The position numbers and the translations under genes are program-made. From Macquaria australasica (Eukaryota > Chordata > Actinopteri > Centrarchiformes > Percichthyidae): a stretch of DNA of 64,000 nt. The notes beneath the pieces were generated by a model. That model had not been told where the DNA came from. It did not search any database and saw only the letters and a program-made list of their open reading frames with translations. The stretch lies in contig SEMN01000079.1 in NCBI GenBank assembly GCA_005408345.1, forward strand, positions 806,001 through 870,000, written 5' to 3'. Below, piece after piece: positions 1 to 21,980 of this stretch (positions are counted from its first letter, which is position 1; each line of letters opens with the position of its first letter).

Positions 1-9425
<9,425 letters not shown>

Positions 9426-9429
9426 GATC

Positions 9430-10520
9430 CAATCCCTTTGATCCTCTCGACTCGGAGACTGACTGGCTAAACGGCGGGGCTGGTCGCTTCGCCGAACCTT
9501 CTCATCCAAGGAAAGGATGACAGTAAACGAATAACACTATAATTCACAGGGAAGACGGGCAGAAAGCGACCCCTTCACTCTAATAAACTACCCTTTCTTT
9601 CCCACCAGCGGTCGATCAGAGCAGCATTTCTCCCTTGTATTCCAGGTTTTCTCTCAGCGGGCCTTTGAAGACACGTCTCCGACTAAAACAGTCATGAATC
9701 TGGCCTCTCCCTGTGGCCCCCCGATTGAAACCAACTGAGATTTTCTTTCTGGATGCAGAATCAGTTTCACAAAGATGGAGACGGGTGAGATCAGATGTTA
9801 AAGAGTGCCGATCCGGCGCGGACCAAAGGTAAATGCGGCGTTTTCTTCACAATCCGGGACACATGCAGTTCCTCTTCATATCCCGATGTGGAGGCTCAAT
9901 GATCCGACTGCCATGGCGGCTCCCTCGCTATACCCTAGCCTACAGACGGTCCAACGGAAAACCTGCCAGTTGCCACACTCTTCAACGTATTCAGCGGCTC
10001 TGCGCTGCCTCAAAATCCGCCCTCGTCGTCGTCCAAATCTCGGTGTCTACACCGAGGCTTTCGGGGCAGCGACCTCTCCAGAAAACGACGGTCTTTAGGT
10101 ACAGAGTGCGACGGTACTGAATTTCTTTTTTTTTTTTATTCCTTCCCCATAGGTTTCGGGCTCGCTGTCTTTGTCGCTGCGCAAGTCGGCTACGTCATTT
10201 CCGTAGAGGGTTACGGGGAGACCTCCGCTGTAGTGGAAGAAGGTTCACGCCGTTGACGTAACCCGCGACGGAGAATAGGAAAACTGTGCACGCGCGAACG
10301 GCGAATCTGGGGTGGCCGATTTAGCCAATCAGAGAGGGTATCCTTCAGAAATGGGCGTTGACCGTGTTCCTGTGGTCCAATGAGAACGCCGCTCTTGAGC
10401 ACCACATGGCACAATTTGCTTGGCCCCGCCCTCACGGCTTCAAAGGCTTTTCCCCATGCCGCGACAGGGACAATGGGCGTACCCGCTCCCAGGATTGATG
10501 ACTTTCTCGGCCAATGGAGC
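9430..10520 (-). promoter_or_regulatory. gsk3b: gsk3b CpG-rich promoter and 5' UTR region
   Basis: The region from about 8,970 to 10,520 is much richer in G+C and CpG than its surroundings. It contains CRE-like sites TACGTCAT (10,191-10,198) and TGACGTAA (10,254-10,261), an ETS-type core ATTTCCGT (10,197-10,204) and three CCAAT boxes (10,325-10,329, 10,378-10,382, 10,511-10,515). No TATA box stands out. The start site is probably near 10.15-10.25 kb, implying a long 5' UTR of about 0.8 kb, as in other vertebrate GSK3B genes. Open frames on either strand here (for example + 9805-10,098) result from GC richness, not genes. Confidence 0.65.
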
Positions 10521-10899
10521 TCCAAAACCAGGCTGTCAGTTCAAACTGGCCCAGCTGTCACAGAGCACCGGTGGTCATATAACACTGTTGCTATGTTAGT
10601 TACAAAGCCCATCCTCTTATCTCTCTACCACACTTTTTTAGACATGCAGCCCTCTGGCACATACATTTAATTAGCGTCATAATGCTTAGTAATGTGTGTG
10701 TGTGCATATGTGCATGGCTGTCTTGTCACTACAGCTCTTCATTCATGTTAATTTCACCTCTATGTCTTTATCGTTTATGCGGTAGTGTACTACTTTCTGC
10801 TAAGGTGCCCTTTACGAAGTTGTACCTAATTGCTTTATTCATTTTAAATTAATATGTAATAAATTTAAATGAAATACATTTACATTTTGTTTTTTCTTT

Positions 10900-11205
10900 C
10901 CGCTCTTTTGCACATCACCATAATACTCCCTTCATTCCAACTATTACCTCAATTCTTTGCACCACAGCTTACAGTGATATAGTACATATTGCTGTGATGC
11001 TGTACATCTTGTATGTACAGTATATACATAACTGTATATTTTCCTTTGTAAATAAAGTGCATTTCCTTGTTCTATTTTATAACTTGTTTTTTGTGTTTTA
11101 ATATATTTGACTTATTTGTACATTTGTGTGTGTATCATGGAGGTGGCTACAACAGCATTTCACTGTGCATTCCTGTATTGTGTAATGACAATAAAGCTGA
11201 AACTT
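10900..11205 (+). mobile_element. LINE-like retrotransposon 3' tail
   Basis: Ends with GTGTAATGACAATAAAGCTG and is preceded by an AT-rich 3' UTR-like stretch (TGTAAATAAAGTGCATTTCC). The terminal ATGACAATAAAG pattern is typical of 3' ends of fish non-LTR elements of the L2/Rex1 kind. No reverse transcriptase coding is left, so this is a 5'-truncated copy. The family is from memory. Confidence 0.55.
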
Positions 11206-11786
11206 GAACCTTTTACTCACGCATTATAGATCAGTTACAAGCTGCTGATGTGTGATTGATTGACAAATATTTTTATTCCACAACTTCTCAATATGTCAGC
11301 ATTCCTCATCTTGAACAGAATACAGGTCACTCGTCTCAGCTTAGCAGGAAAGTCTTTCCTCCTGCACAGTGATGCTGGTAGTATGTCTTTTGTGTGGTTT
11401 ATTTATACTCTGTTATGCTGTATATCAAAGGGAATTTCTCCCAGGCTGCCCTTCAATGGTTCATATGCAGAATAGAGAGCAGTAGTGTCTCAAAAACAGG
11501 CAGCAGAGCAGAAGTTATGCGAGACGCACACTATTTTCCCTTCATATAGAAACACCTCCCCGGGCAAACACACATTTTCCCATTAGTGGGAGAAAGAAAT
11601 ACAGAGAGGAGATAGTGGGAGAGAGAGAGAGAGAGAGACAGGAAAGACAAATACGAAAAAAGAGGGGGAGAGAGTAATGCTCTGTTTATGTCTGTTGCAG
11701 GAATATCATGAAAACTCCTGAATGAACTCAACTATCTCAACCCTTTTGGTCTTGAAGGTCAGGTTTAGTACTGTATTTCACATCAA

Positions 11787-12236
11787 GTCAAGGCTGGATT
11801 ACCAGCTGGGCAAAGCGGGCAACTGCCCCATCCAAAAGTTCCATATTGTCTGTGCAGCAAATACTTTGTGGTTGTTTGATTAATTACAAATTTAAATGGT
11901 ATATGCACAACTAAAGTAGAACTAAAAACTGAAATAGTAAGAGCATTAAGGTGGCTCCTGCATTTTTATCCAATCTTGAGGCTCTGTTTTATAGAGGAGT
12001 CTTGTGTCAAAATGTACTTTTAATATTTCAGTTGGTGTTTACTTACATGGTAGATATCCAAAATTATAACAAACTAACTAACATACAGCGAACCTGGGGC
12101 AGGGTAGTGTTCCAGCATAGAAATGCTGGTTGGTTAGTAGGACTGTGTGCAAAACAGGTTGGGGGAATGTGAGTGTGAGTGATTAATAGGGGCTGATTTT
12201 TGCCCCGTGGCCCCCTAGCAGGTTAATCCGGGCCTA
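11787..12236 (+). mobile_element. Non-autonomous DNA transposon-like element with degenerate inverted ends
   Basis: The left end AGGCTGGATTACCAGCTGGG and the reverse complement of the right end AGGCCCGGATTAACCTGC resemble each other, and both edges carry GCCCC blocks. This is a pattern I know from fish interspersed DNA repeats. No transposase frame is visible. Confidence 0.5.
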
Positions 12237-12845
12237 CATAAAGCAAGTGGTTTATATACTTTCTGTTTGGCTGTTCATGCTGGGGTGGCCTCCAAGTCCT
12301 CGACAATATAATGTAAAACAGGAGAAGATGCAGAATGGACATGAAGTGGTGTGGAGTTTCAAAAACAGACGAGGGCTTGAAAATCAAAGGGCAGCAGGGC
12401 TCTGTTTCTTTCTTACACACACACACACGAGACACACACTCCAGATAACTGTGACCTTTGCACATTAAATACTATTAATTAGTCAGGACAATAATACTTA
12501 GAAAATAATTAAGTGTAGTAAAAGCGATAGCAGTGACCTGTGTGACGGTGTGGGCGTGGTGTCTCGTAAACCAGCTATAGATGGGAAGCATCTGACAACA
12601 AATGTAGAGCACTGAATAGATAATGTAGGAGATTTGAAAATTAAAGCAAAACTCAAACAACAAAATGCAGACGATACAATAAAATGGCATGGAAACATTT
12701 TAAGGAACGTGTAAAACAGTAAAAAGGAGACAGAAAGTACTTCTGTACTCTACTAATAAATATCAAAATAAATACAGCAATTGCAATATAGCTAATACAG
12801 TGCACATTTTAACTCTGAAAACATTTCCTTTTGCTCTCTGGGTAT

Positions 12846-12851
12846 TTTATT
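12846..12851 (-). terminator. gpr156: gpr156 poly(A) signal candidate
   Basis: AATAAA on the minus strand, about 380 nt downstream of the gpr156 stop codon. I found no nearer AATAAA on this strand, but did not search exhaustively. Confidence 0.5.
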
Positions 12852-13231
12852 TGTTACTCTAGATGTAAGGCTTAGACATTTTTGGAATGTAAGGGGTTTT
12901 ATCTGACTGCAGAAATGCACAAATAATGCCAAAAGTAATATTACAAAGTAAACAGCATTGTTTGCTTTTGAGCTACAAAAGTTTTCACAAGTCTAATAGT
13001 CTCATGAGTAAAAGAACCACTCTGTCCCACCATGCAAGATTCAAGAATACCAATACAGAATGCAAAAAAACACATTCCTATTGAAAACTACAGTCAAATT
13101 ATTGGCCATTATAGATGCACAATGAACGTTGTGCCTGCTTTATCCTCAAAGGTAATTCTGTGCGAGGTTTCTTAGGACATAAATACATGTGGTGGAAATG
13201 GATGAACATGTAAAGTGCAGTACACCTGTGC

Positions 13232-14614
13232 TCATACAAAGGTGGGTTTGAGGTCTTCTTTGAATACCACAGGGTGTGGGGAGTGGTACAGGCTGGTGTA
13301 GCCTTCGTACTCGCTGTCAGAGGAGTCTGAGGAGCTGCCTGAGGACAGGAGAGAGCCTCGCTGCTGGCAGGAGTCACAGTAGGGACGGTGGTAGTAACAG
13401 TAGTCTGTTGAGCTGCTAGAATCAGAGTCCCAGTACCCACAGGAGTCTCTAATGTGTCTGTGGTGCTGCTCATTATCACCACCTGCTTCTATATCAAGTG
13501 GAGCTGTGTGATTGTGTTCTGCACAGGGCAACACTGAACATCTGCGGGACCTTGAAACACACCTCCGACATTTTCTTATCACTTCATTCCCTTCTGCATC
13601 CTCCTCCTTCTCCTCCTCCAGCTCAGGGTCAGTGTTGTGAACCTGGAGGAGGGTACCACCCACAGTGACCCCATCAGGGTGCATGCCTGGATTTTGGTGT
13701 TCACAGTTGTTCCTTATCCTCCCACAACCAGCCCCCTCTGAGCCTGCGTAGAAGCAGGGAGGGGCCACACTTCTTCTGGAGGAGTGGAAGGGCGGCCGAC
13801 GTTTCCTCATCGAATAAGGGGAGATGCTGGGGTAGCGGAAGAGAACAGGTGGATGAGGGGAGCGTGGTGTCTGCAGGGAGAGAGGGGAAAGTGTGGAGGC
13901 TTCAGTAAATTTTAGCTGAGAAGGCGTTCTGGACGTCTGACCGGCAGATCGAAGCGCTGTCCCCATGATTGCGTCCACACTCAGCTCCTGGAGGATCTCC
14001 TGCAACTGCTCGCTGCTAATAAAACCAGTCCGTCTGGCATTTGGTCCCAGCTGGGATGTTAGGCTACTCTGATTGTTGAAAGTTTCAACCTGAGAGAGGT
14101 TAAACCCTTTATGGGATTGTAGGGAAGTGACGAAGTGAACTGTCTCTTCTGCAGTTCTGAGAAAGCCAGGGGACTGGAGGGACTGGTTGAGATCCTCCTC
14201 TGTTCTGGACTCAGCTGTGTCTCTGCCTGTAGGGTCAGTGTTAGGGACAACTCTCTGGTTTTCACTTGCATTCATATCATCAGGGAGAGGAGAGGAAGCA
14301 GCACTGGGAGTTGAGGAGTTTGGAGAAGAGGGAGGCTCAGAGGACGGTGTAACAGCAGATGATGAAACAGCAGCAGCAGTGAGGTGAGGGGAGAGATGTG
14401 GTGGTGAGAGTCGGGATTTAGTGTCTCTCTGAGGTAGAGAAGAAGAAGAAGGGCCGTCAGACTGAAGCTCTGTGGTCTGAGTGGAGGAGGAGTTGAGGAT
14501 GGTGATGGAGTCCATGTCCTGGTCCTCGGGGGGCCGGCTGGCTGACATGAGTCGCAGGAGTTTATCTTTGGCGTTGTTCACCTGCTCCTGCAGACTGTCA
14601 ATCACAGCATTCTT
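13232..14614 (-). CDS. gpr156: gpr156 coding exon 9 (coiled coil and cytoplasmic tail)
   Basis: 1383 nt including the TGA stop at 13234-13232. It begins KNAVIDSLQEQVNNAKDK after a TTTTCAG acceptor. The rest is a low-complexity Ser/Pro-rich tail with two Cys clusters (CRRCVSRSRRC and CYYHRPYCDSC), an acidic EEEKEEDAEG patch and the conserved terminus EDLKPTFV. The middle of the tail is poorly conserved relative to human. Confidence 0.95.
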   Translation of the reverse strand, partial: KNAVIDSLQEQVNNAKDKLLRLMSASRPPEDQDMDSITILNSSSTQTTELQSDGPSSSSLPQRDTKSRLSPPHLSPHLTAAAVSSSAVTPSSEPPSSPNSSTPSAASSPLPDDMNASENQRVVPNTDPTGRDTAESRTEEDLNQSLQSPGFLRTAEETVHFVTSLQSHKGFNLSQVETFNNQSSLTSQLGPNARRTGFISSEQLQEILQELSVDAIMGTALRSAGQTSRTPSQLKFTEASTLSPLSLQTPRSPHPPVLFRYPSISPYSMRKRRPPFHSSRRSVAPPCFYAGSEGAGCGRIRNNCEHQNPGMHPDGVTVGGTLLQVHNTDPELEEEKEEDAEGNEVIRKCRRCVSRSRRCSVLPCAEHNHTAPLDIEAGGDNEQHHRHIRDSCGYWDSDSSSSTDYCYYHRPYCDSCQQRGSLLSSGSSSDSSDSEYEGYTSLYHSPHPVVFKEDLKPTFV

Positions 14615-17600
14615 CTGAAAATTGGATATTTTAAATCGACACAAACAGCACAGTCAAGAAAACTGTCAACATATTGTAAAACAGCCGGTGTCATTTAGAG
14701 TTATTTTTAGACTCTATTAAAATTACAATTTTCTCTGCCAATTTCCAATGTATACTATTGCAATTTGATGGTTAAGTGCATGTTCAAGCTAACACCTAAC
14801 AGATAACAGCTGACATCCTTAATAAAAAGAGACATGAGTGAAAGTAAAGTCTGTCAGGGAACATGTTTTTGAGGGATTATTGCCAGTTTGAGACCAGTGT
14901 TGGCTTCACTTGCAAGGCATTGTGTCTTAATGAATTATCTAGCTTAAGTCTGGAAACATTGATTGATTGATTTATTGAATTAATTTAATTATTAAAAATG
15001 CAGAATAATTCTGCACAGCAGGAGTTACAGTCATTGAGGATTAAAACACAAGCCTGAAAGGCTTTTTTCCATTGTAATCCTCCAATACAACAAACGGCAC
15101 AACAAAATCATAAAACCCTAAAAGTTGTGTGAAAGTAGAAAAACACGCTCTGTTATTTCCAACTATGCTTTCTATGTGCAGAAAAAGTGTAACCTAGATC
15201 AGTGATGACAAAATAAAACAAATATCTGTACCATCACATTATGAGAAAATTCAAGACCTAGGTCCATAAGACAGGCTCATATGAATTCTATTGAATATTT
15301 TGAAACATCTTCTTATTTTGTAAAAAACAAACACAAAAAAAAAAAATCCAATGCAGTACCTCATTAAGGAGTTTTTTCATGGAGTTGTTCTCCCCCAGCA
15401 GGTAGAAGATCTCATCCTGGCTGTACACCGAGGACTGGCTCTTACTGGGGCTGCTGAAATACTTGGCCATCTGACTCGGGTTGTTTTCATCCTCTTCAAA
15501 CTGCCGCCACTGGGTCAGCTGCATGATGGTGATTAAGAGGGAGTTAAAATAAAACATGCAGTGCGTTAACTTTCATCTACAGATACATCACACACACTAA
15601 TGGACCATTTGACATGGGGCCTTTTTGACCAGGTGTGTTTGAGCGCGTTGCTCACTGTTCAGATATTTCCTTCCTTTCCACTGAAGATGCATTCCTTTAT
15701 TGTAACATAAATCCACTGCTAGACACTTAGAGAGTCATAAACCTGTTTGCTACAGCCTACATAGTTTTGACTCATGAACACCTTCTGTGTGAGTCACACT
15801 CCACTGATAGACATGGCAAACTGACACGCATATGGAAAACGAAGGTGTGGGCAACACAATCACTCACACTTTACTACTTTTGTCAAAACAAAACGAGAAA
15901 GTCATACAAGCATCTCTCATTCATGTGTCTGTCTGTCATATGTCTGTGTATCTACAGTTTCTGCCTGTCTCACTGTCTGTTTTTAATGCTGGTTTCCAGA
16001 AATAGTATCCTATGATTAGATGACAGTTCTGCCTAAGAAATAAAACCCCTTCCCTAGTTGTTTCTGCTGTAGAGATACTACAAAAGTGCCAGTGTCATCA
16101 CCAGAAACAAGGAGATGTCGCAGGTGTTTTTCCAAGGATAAAGAAGAAATCCTGCACTTTCTCCAAAGCTTGCAACTGAAAACCCTTTTTCATGCACCTT
16201 GTACGTGTATCTTGAGCCATTGTTTCTTACCTGAGGCACAAACAGCATGCAGTTGGTAGCCAGTGTGCAGATGAAAATGGCTCCAGCCACAGTGCTGTAG
16301 ACTAGGTTGGGCCAGGCCTGCAGGAAGATGGACATGGGGACGGCCACAGCCGAAAAGAAGGTGACCAAAGTGACGGCTGTTATGATGGTGGGAGACTGGT
16401 TGACTGGAGGGTGGCTGACGTTGCTGGTCAGCCCAGCTAGATAAGTCCCGTAGAGGAGAAGACAACCCTAAGGAGAAATGCAGCGACAAAGTAAAAACTA
16501 AGAACAAAGAAAATCCATCTTTTTGTTAAAATGTTGAGTTCTGCTAGTCTCTAGTAAGCACTGGAGATATCTTTTGTCTTTAGACTATGGATTAAGCAAT
16601 AGTCCTCTGTAAGCAGTACCACAAAATAAAAGGATGTAGGACCGTTTCATTTCAGTGGTGAAAAGTAGGTATGTAAATTTACTTAAGTACTGTACTTAAG
16701 TACAAATTCAAGGTACTTTCTTGAGTATTACCATTTATTCAGAGGGAAATATTGTACTTTATACTCCACTCCACTCCATTAGTTTGACAGCTATAGCTAC
16801 TAGTTTCCAGATTAAGATTTTTAATTAAAAATCATTTGATAATCTGATAAAATACAAATATCCATTAATATTAGTATTAAAGATTAAACCAGTGGTTCCC
16901 AACCTTTTTGGCTTGAGACCCTTTACAAAAAAGCAGTGTCTATGAGTTAGATGTTGTTAGCAGTCCCCCTCTAAACCTTTCAGATGATTTAATTCAAATG
17001 AGTGTTTGAGCTCCACCGTGACCAGCTACAACAGTAAACAAGTACTTTTCCATAAAGAGAACACATTAAATAAAATGTAAATTGATAAATCATATCACCA
17101 TAACAATGAAGGAACCCTAAGCAGTCATTTATTTCATTACTGCATTTCAATAGAACAGAGATCACTTACCTTCTGAACAGCAATAATGATAACCCACAGA
17201 TCTGAGTACACAGAGGAACAGGTGTCCAGCTGAGACAAAGAGTAGGAAATGTCTCTCTCCACCACCTGGACCAGGAAAAAACATATGGTATCAGTGAGTT
17301 GAAACCTGAATACATTTGGCATGTCTATAATTAATTACATTAAGGTAGGAGGATGAGGGAGTTTGTGATTTTGCAGTCACAAAATCAAACTTTCTTGCAA
17401 TTTCATACAGATGAAATTATTATAATTTGACATCAATAAACATTCAGATGAAAAAATGGGTCAGTAATTAAGTGCTATGTGTCATAATCCTCACATACAA
17501 CTTGCTTTTCAAACCCCACAAAATTCATCACCATTAAATTCTACCTTGACAGCTGCTCCGACAGATCGTAAACACCTGATGGGGTCTGTGAGGTTCCAGG

Positions 17601-20600
17601 CGGTGAGAACCAGCATGTCCACCAGGATCAACAGAGCCACCATGCCCATCAGCTGGATGTCTCGGATGATCTGAGACAGAAAGTAAAGTCACCAATCACG
17701 TCAATATTGTGCAGTTACAAAACAAATGTGGTCATGATACAGCATTTTCATCCATATCACTTTGCGTTACACCAGCCAGATACCAGCATACTGTAAGTCT
17801 CTTTTGGAAGTGATCCATAAAAGAAAGTTATAGAAAGAACAGAGAGCATGTACCAAGGTTTAACAATCCTCTAAATTTATAGAAAAAATAAAGTGGATCC
17901 AGCTTTGCATCAAAATACTCAAAATACTGGCTACATGTCCTAGAATGTATTTATTTAAATGACCGTAGAAGTTAGTGAGGATATAACAAAAATCTTGCAA
18001 TGGTAAGAAATTATTTAAAAACTTCCTGAATTCACACCAAAAGCTAATGACTGCTATCCTGCTAACTATTAAAGATACAGTCACACAAACGAGCAGGACC
18101 AAATATACAACTACCTATGTGGATGTAATAAGTAGAAGATAAGAAGATTTAATTTAGGAACTATACATAATACGTGTTGACTAAGGAAGCTATGAAAATC
18201 AACAGTAAAAAAAGAGATCTGGTCAGTGCATGAAAATGTCTGTCATGCATCGTCTTCTGCTGTTTTTATTCAAATATTACCCTTATTGAGACATGTCAAT
18301 TTAAGACTAGTCATCATACAAACACATAAAATCAGCCTCTGAAAACACATTTAAAATGTAATTAACGCATCCTGGAGCAGCTGGATGACAAAAATAAACA
18401 CAATACAAGGTCGTCGATGCTGGAAACAGACACGACCACCAGGAGGCCTACCACTCTCTTGTCAGGCACTCGCTGGGTGAACACTCTGTACAGTCTCCAC
18501 GTCTTCCCCAAAATTGGGCCAAACACCAGGGTACTGCCGACACAAAGAGTCCACATCCGAGCCTGTAGGAGAGAGCACTGCATAATTATTCAACGATGAT
18601 TTATCCAACAATGTGATGGTGGAATGAGGGAGGCTGTGGGGCTTACTTGTAGCACAGCTGTAGATGCTCCACCTTGTGAGTGCGTTCGTTCATCAATGGC
18701 AAACAGGAAGCCGCTGATGTAGGTGAGGACACTTCCAAAGAGAGTCAGGACATTCAGGTTGGGACTGGACATCTTCACTATCCTGATAATACAACACGTG
18801 CAAACATACACACAATTAATTCCTGTAAATATCTCTTTTAATGATTATATATGTGTTTCACTTCGTAGTCTACCTGTTGTTTTTGAAGCGCAGCGTGAAG
18901 AGGAGGAAGCAGAAAGCCAGCAGGATGCCACAGGAGAGCAGCGTCCACACCACAGCACTTAAGACCGGGGAGAGAGACCGCCGTGGGAGCTCCACTGCCA
19001 CCTGCACACACACATGCACATGCAAACCTCTTAAAATCAATCCTAAAATATTACAGATGTAGCTCATATTTGATTATTGTTTTTATGTGTTCTAAACTCT
19101 CAGTTTTAAAAAAGCAACAAAAAGAAGTACACAGGATTCAGATGAGTAAATAAACTTTATTAGGGCAAACAGAGCAACAAACATCACGCTAGACTTTTGC
19201 TAACTTTCAGCTGAAAATGATAAAAATAAAGCATTCAAGAAACAAGAAGAGATTTTAGACATTGACAGGCGAGATGATCAGAGGAGCAGAGTTGACCCCG
19301 TCGTGATTACGCCGGGGGTTAAAGTAGGGAAAAAGTCTTTCATTGAATGAGTAGCCAGTGAATGAGTAGATATGAGAAGCAGAGTCCACGCTGTAAAAAG
19401 AAACCTGGCCCCACTCCAGATCCACATACACCCCGACTCTCTGGGGCTTCTCGACCAGCGGCACGCAGATAGGAGTGCTGCTGAGGGCCCAGTAGCTCTT
19501 GTCCTTTCTCATCCCCAGGGTCCAGTAGCCTCTTTCAGGGTTTAGTATATTCCCTCCTTTTCTGTTGACGGATTCAAGCCCAACTCCAATATCCCACTCT
19601 GTCTTCCCTTTGACCTGGACCTCATAGTAGAACCTGCCCGAGGAGAAACCCTCCTTTCCCAAAACACTGACACAAGGGTAGAATCTCTCTGGGTTGTCTG
19701 GGAGGCTCAGTGCTACCTCACCATGATAGACCTCCTTCTTGTTTTCGGACAGCACCAGTTTGGGATGAGCTGTGTCAGGGTCCAGAGTCACATCCACAGC
19801 AAACTGCTGAGCCCTCTGACATTCGGTCTCACATAGCCTCTTCACCTCAGCCTTTACTGTCTCCTCCAGCTGACATGCTACTCTCCTGACAGCTCTCCTC
19901 ACCGTGCCCACATATACGGCACTCTCTACGCAGGTATCAGACCAGTCTTTGGTGGCTGGCAGCGTGGAGAAAGCTGGAAAGCTCTGGAGAAGGTAGAGGT
20001 CGTCTTCGGCGTGTGAGAGCTGCTCCAGCTCAGCATTTCCCTGCCTCAGCTCATCGATCTCCTGCTCCAACTCCATGATGAGTCCGCTGGCCCTGCTTTC
20101 AACTTGCCTCAGCTTTGCACCAGTTACCTCCACCACCTCAGCTTTGCCTCTCTGGACAATGTGGAGCAGTCTGTTAAAGACTTGCAAACTCTCTTCAATC
20201 TCTCTTTCTGAGTTTCGTCTGCTGAGCTGAACGGCTTGATTGATTTCGCTGATTTTCTGCAGTCTGCCGTGGATCATTTCTTCCACCTCTGCATTTATCC
20301 TTCCAAGCTGAGCTCTCCTGTCTCTGCTCTCATCCTCTATAGGTACAGTGTGATGAGCTTTGTGGTCTTTCTTAATGCAGATCTGGCACGCATATGTCTG
20401 GTCAGTGTTACAGAACAGGTCCAGGAGTTTCTTGTGCTTCTTACACACTCTGTCTTGCATGTTCATCATGGGGTTGATCAGGTGGTGTTTCTTGAAGGTG
20501 CCTAGAACATGATGGGGCTCGAGGTGAGTCTCGCAGAAGGAGGCCAAACAGTCCAGGCATGATTTAAGAGCTTTGACTCTTTTTCCAACACACACATCAC

Positions 20601-21916
20601 ATGAAACGTCTCCTTTATGGTCTGAATGTTGGTCCACAGTACTGGCTTCATTTTCGTCTTTCTTTTCCAATGACTTCTTGAACTGAGAAGCCACCTCGGC
20701 TATGAAGGTGTTGACTTTGAGCTCAGGCCTCCTGTAGAACTTCTGCTTGCACATGGGGCACTGCGACAGATTAGCGCACTGCCAGTATCCTTGTATGCAG
20801 TCCCTGCAGAAGTTGTGCCCACAAGGAGTGGAGACCGGTTGGTTGAACAAATCCAGACAGATGGGGCAAAGAAGCTGCTCCTCAGACAGCACACTGCCAG
20901 CAGTAGCCATATCTGGGAACACATCCAGAAAGAAAAGCAGGTGGTATTTTATGGTATAAGCTGGCTCTCGTCCTGGTATTTCTTTCTTCCCACTATACTA
21001 TTAGGTTTAAAAACAGTTGTGGCTGGTGAGCTGTCTACGTCCGCAAATAGCAACAAATGCATGGTGTTACATTTCATCATTTCATTTTAGCTTTTGGTTT
21101 TCATGTCCACTGAGTTCAACAGACAATAATAAAAAGATACTCTTAGGACATTAGAATAAAATAAAACCGTACATTAAAATACTTATCTTATCACATAATC
21201 CATTACCACAACAAAGCAAACACAGTGCCGCTCACTGTTCCCTTTCCCTTGGGTGAAGATGATATCTGCTCTTCAAGACCCATGCATGCATAAATTAACA
21301 TCATAAATCAAAGAGATAACTCACCTCACTGTGTTGTAGCATGGAGAGGAAAGGAGTCTGTAGGAGAGTGTTTGTGTTCCCTGACACAGTCTCTCCTTTT
21401 TTAGTTTCTATTCGGAAAGTCACATTAGACTTTCTTATGCCCGCCTCATGTTGCTAGGCTCCGCTCACTCTTCTCTTAAAGGCACCAGTGACGGAGACGA
21501 TACTAAACATAGCTTCACTAGTCCATCAGCAATACCTTTCCAGATCTTTACTATTCAACTGACTTCTCCAGTGGTAAATAACATGTTTCTAGTATGTTTT
21601 CATTTGATGTAATTTATTTGTGTGGGTGTTTTCAGGGATGTAAGCCAGAACTTCACACATTTTTAAGCCATGGGCCCAAGTTTATCAATGGCAGTGGATG
21701 TGTTGACAAAAACTGCAAACAATTACTTAAAGTAATTTAAAAATGGTGTCATTAATCAGTCTTCTGTCATTATTATGATTGGTTTATTACAAGCGCTGTC
21801 AAAATGATAGACTACATATTCAATTGAAATAATTATATGTAAACTATGGGATATCTTTCTACCCTTTAACCTACTGAGGGCCAAAAATAGCCTGGACACT
21901 GTGTGGAACAGCCATT

Positions 21917-21980
<64 letters not shown>

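Larger units (their letters stand above)
10521..12845. other. Intergenic region between gsk3b promoter and gpr156 3' end
   Basis: No gene recognised on either strand. It holds a LINE-like 3' tail near 10,900-11,205, a GA run at 11,619-11,637, a DNA-transposon-like element at 11,787-12,236 and a short CA run near 12,416-12,428. Confidence 0.65.
14615..18451 (-). other. gpr156 introns between coding exons 4 and 9
   Basis: Four introns of 0.28-0.78 kb and one of 0.7 kb containing repeats. No extra exons recognised. In intron 6 (16,468-17,169) lie a dispersed fish repeat at about 16,665-16,880 and the start of another at about 16,885-16,980. Confidence 0.7.

Noticed and set aside
9805..10120. 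Overlapping plus-strand frames near the gsk3b promoter
   Set aside because: Located in a GC-rich promoter/5' UTR region, no domain, no splice context.
10380..10670. Plus-strand 96-codon frame next to the gsk3b promoter
   Set aside because: Low stop density from GC content; no family resemblance.
14187..14387. Plus-strand frame inside gpr156 exon 9
   Set aside because: Mirror of the Ser/Pro-rich coding sequence on the minus strand.
16190..16507. Minus-strand frame overlapping gpr156 exon 7
   Set aside because: Frame-shifted reading of the same exon; the true frame gives the TM5-TM7 sequence.
20911..20922. TRIM start four codons upstream (MFPD)
   Set aside because: A CCCAG acceptor lies between the two Met codons, and relatives start with MA near the RING.
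20236..21090. Plus-strand frames opposite the TRIM gene
   Set aside because: Antisense shadows of a long coding exon, with no domain.
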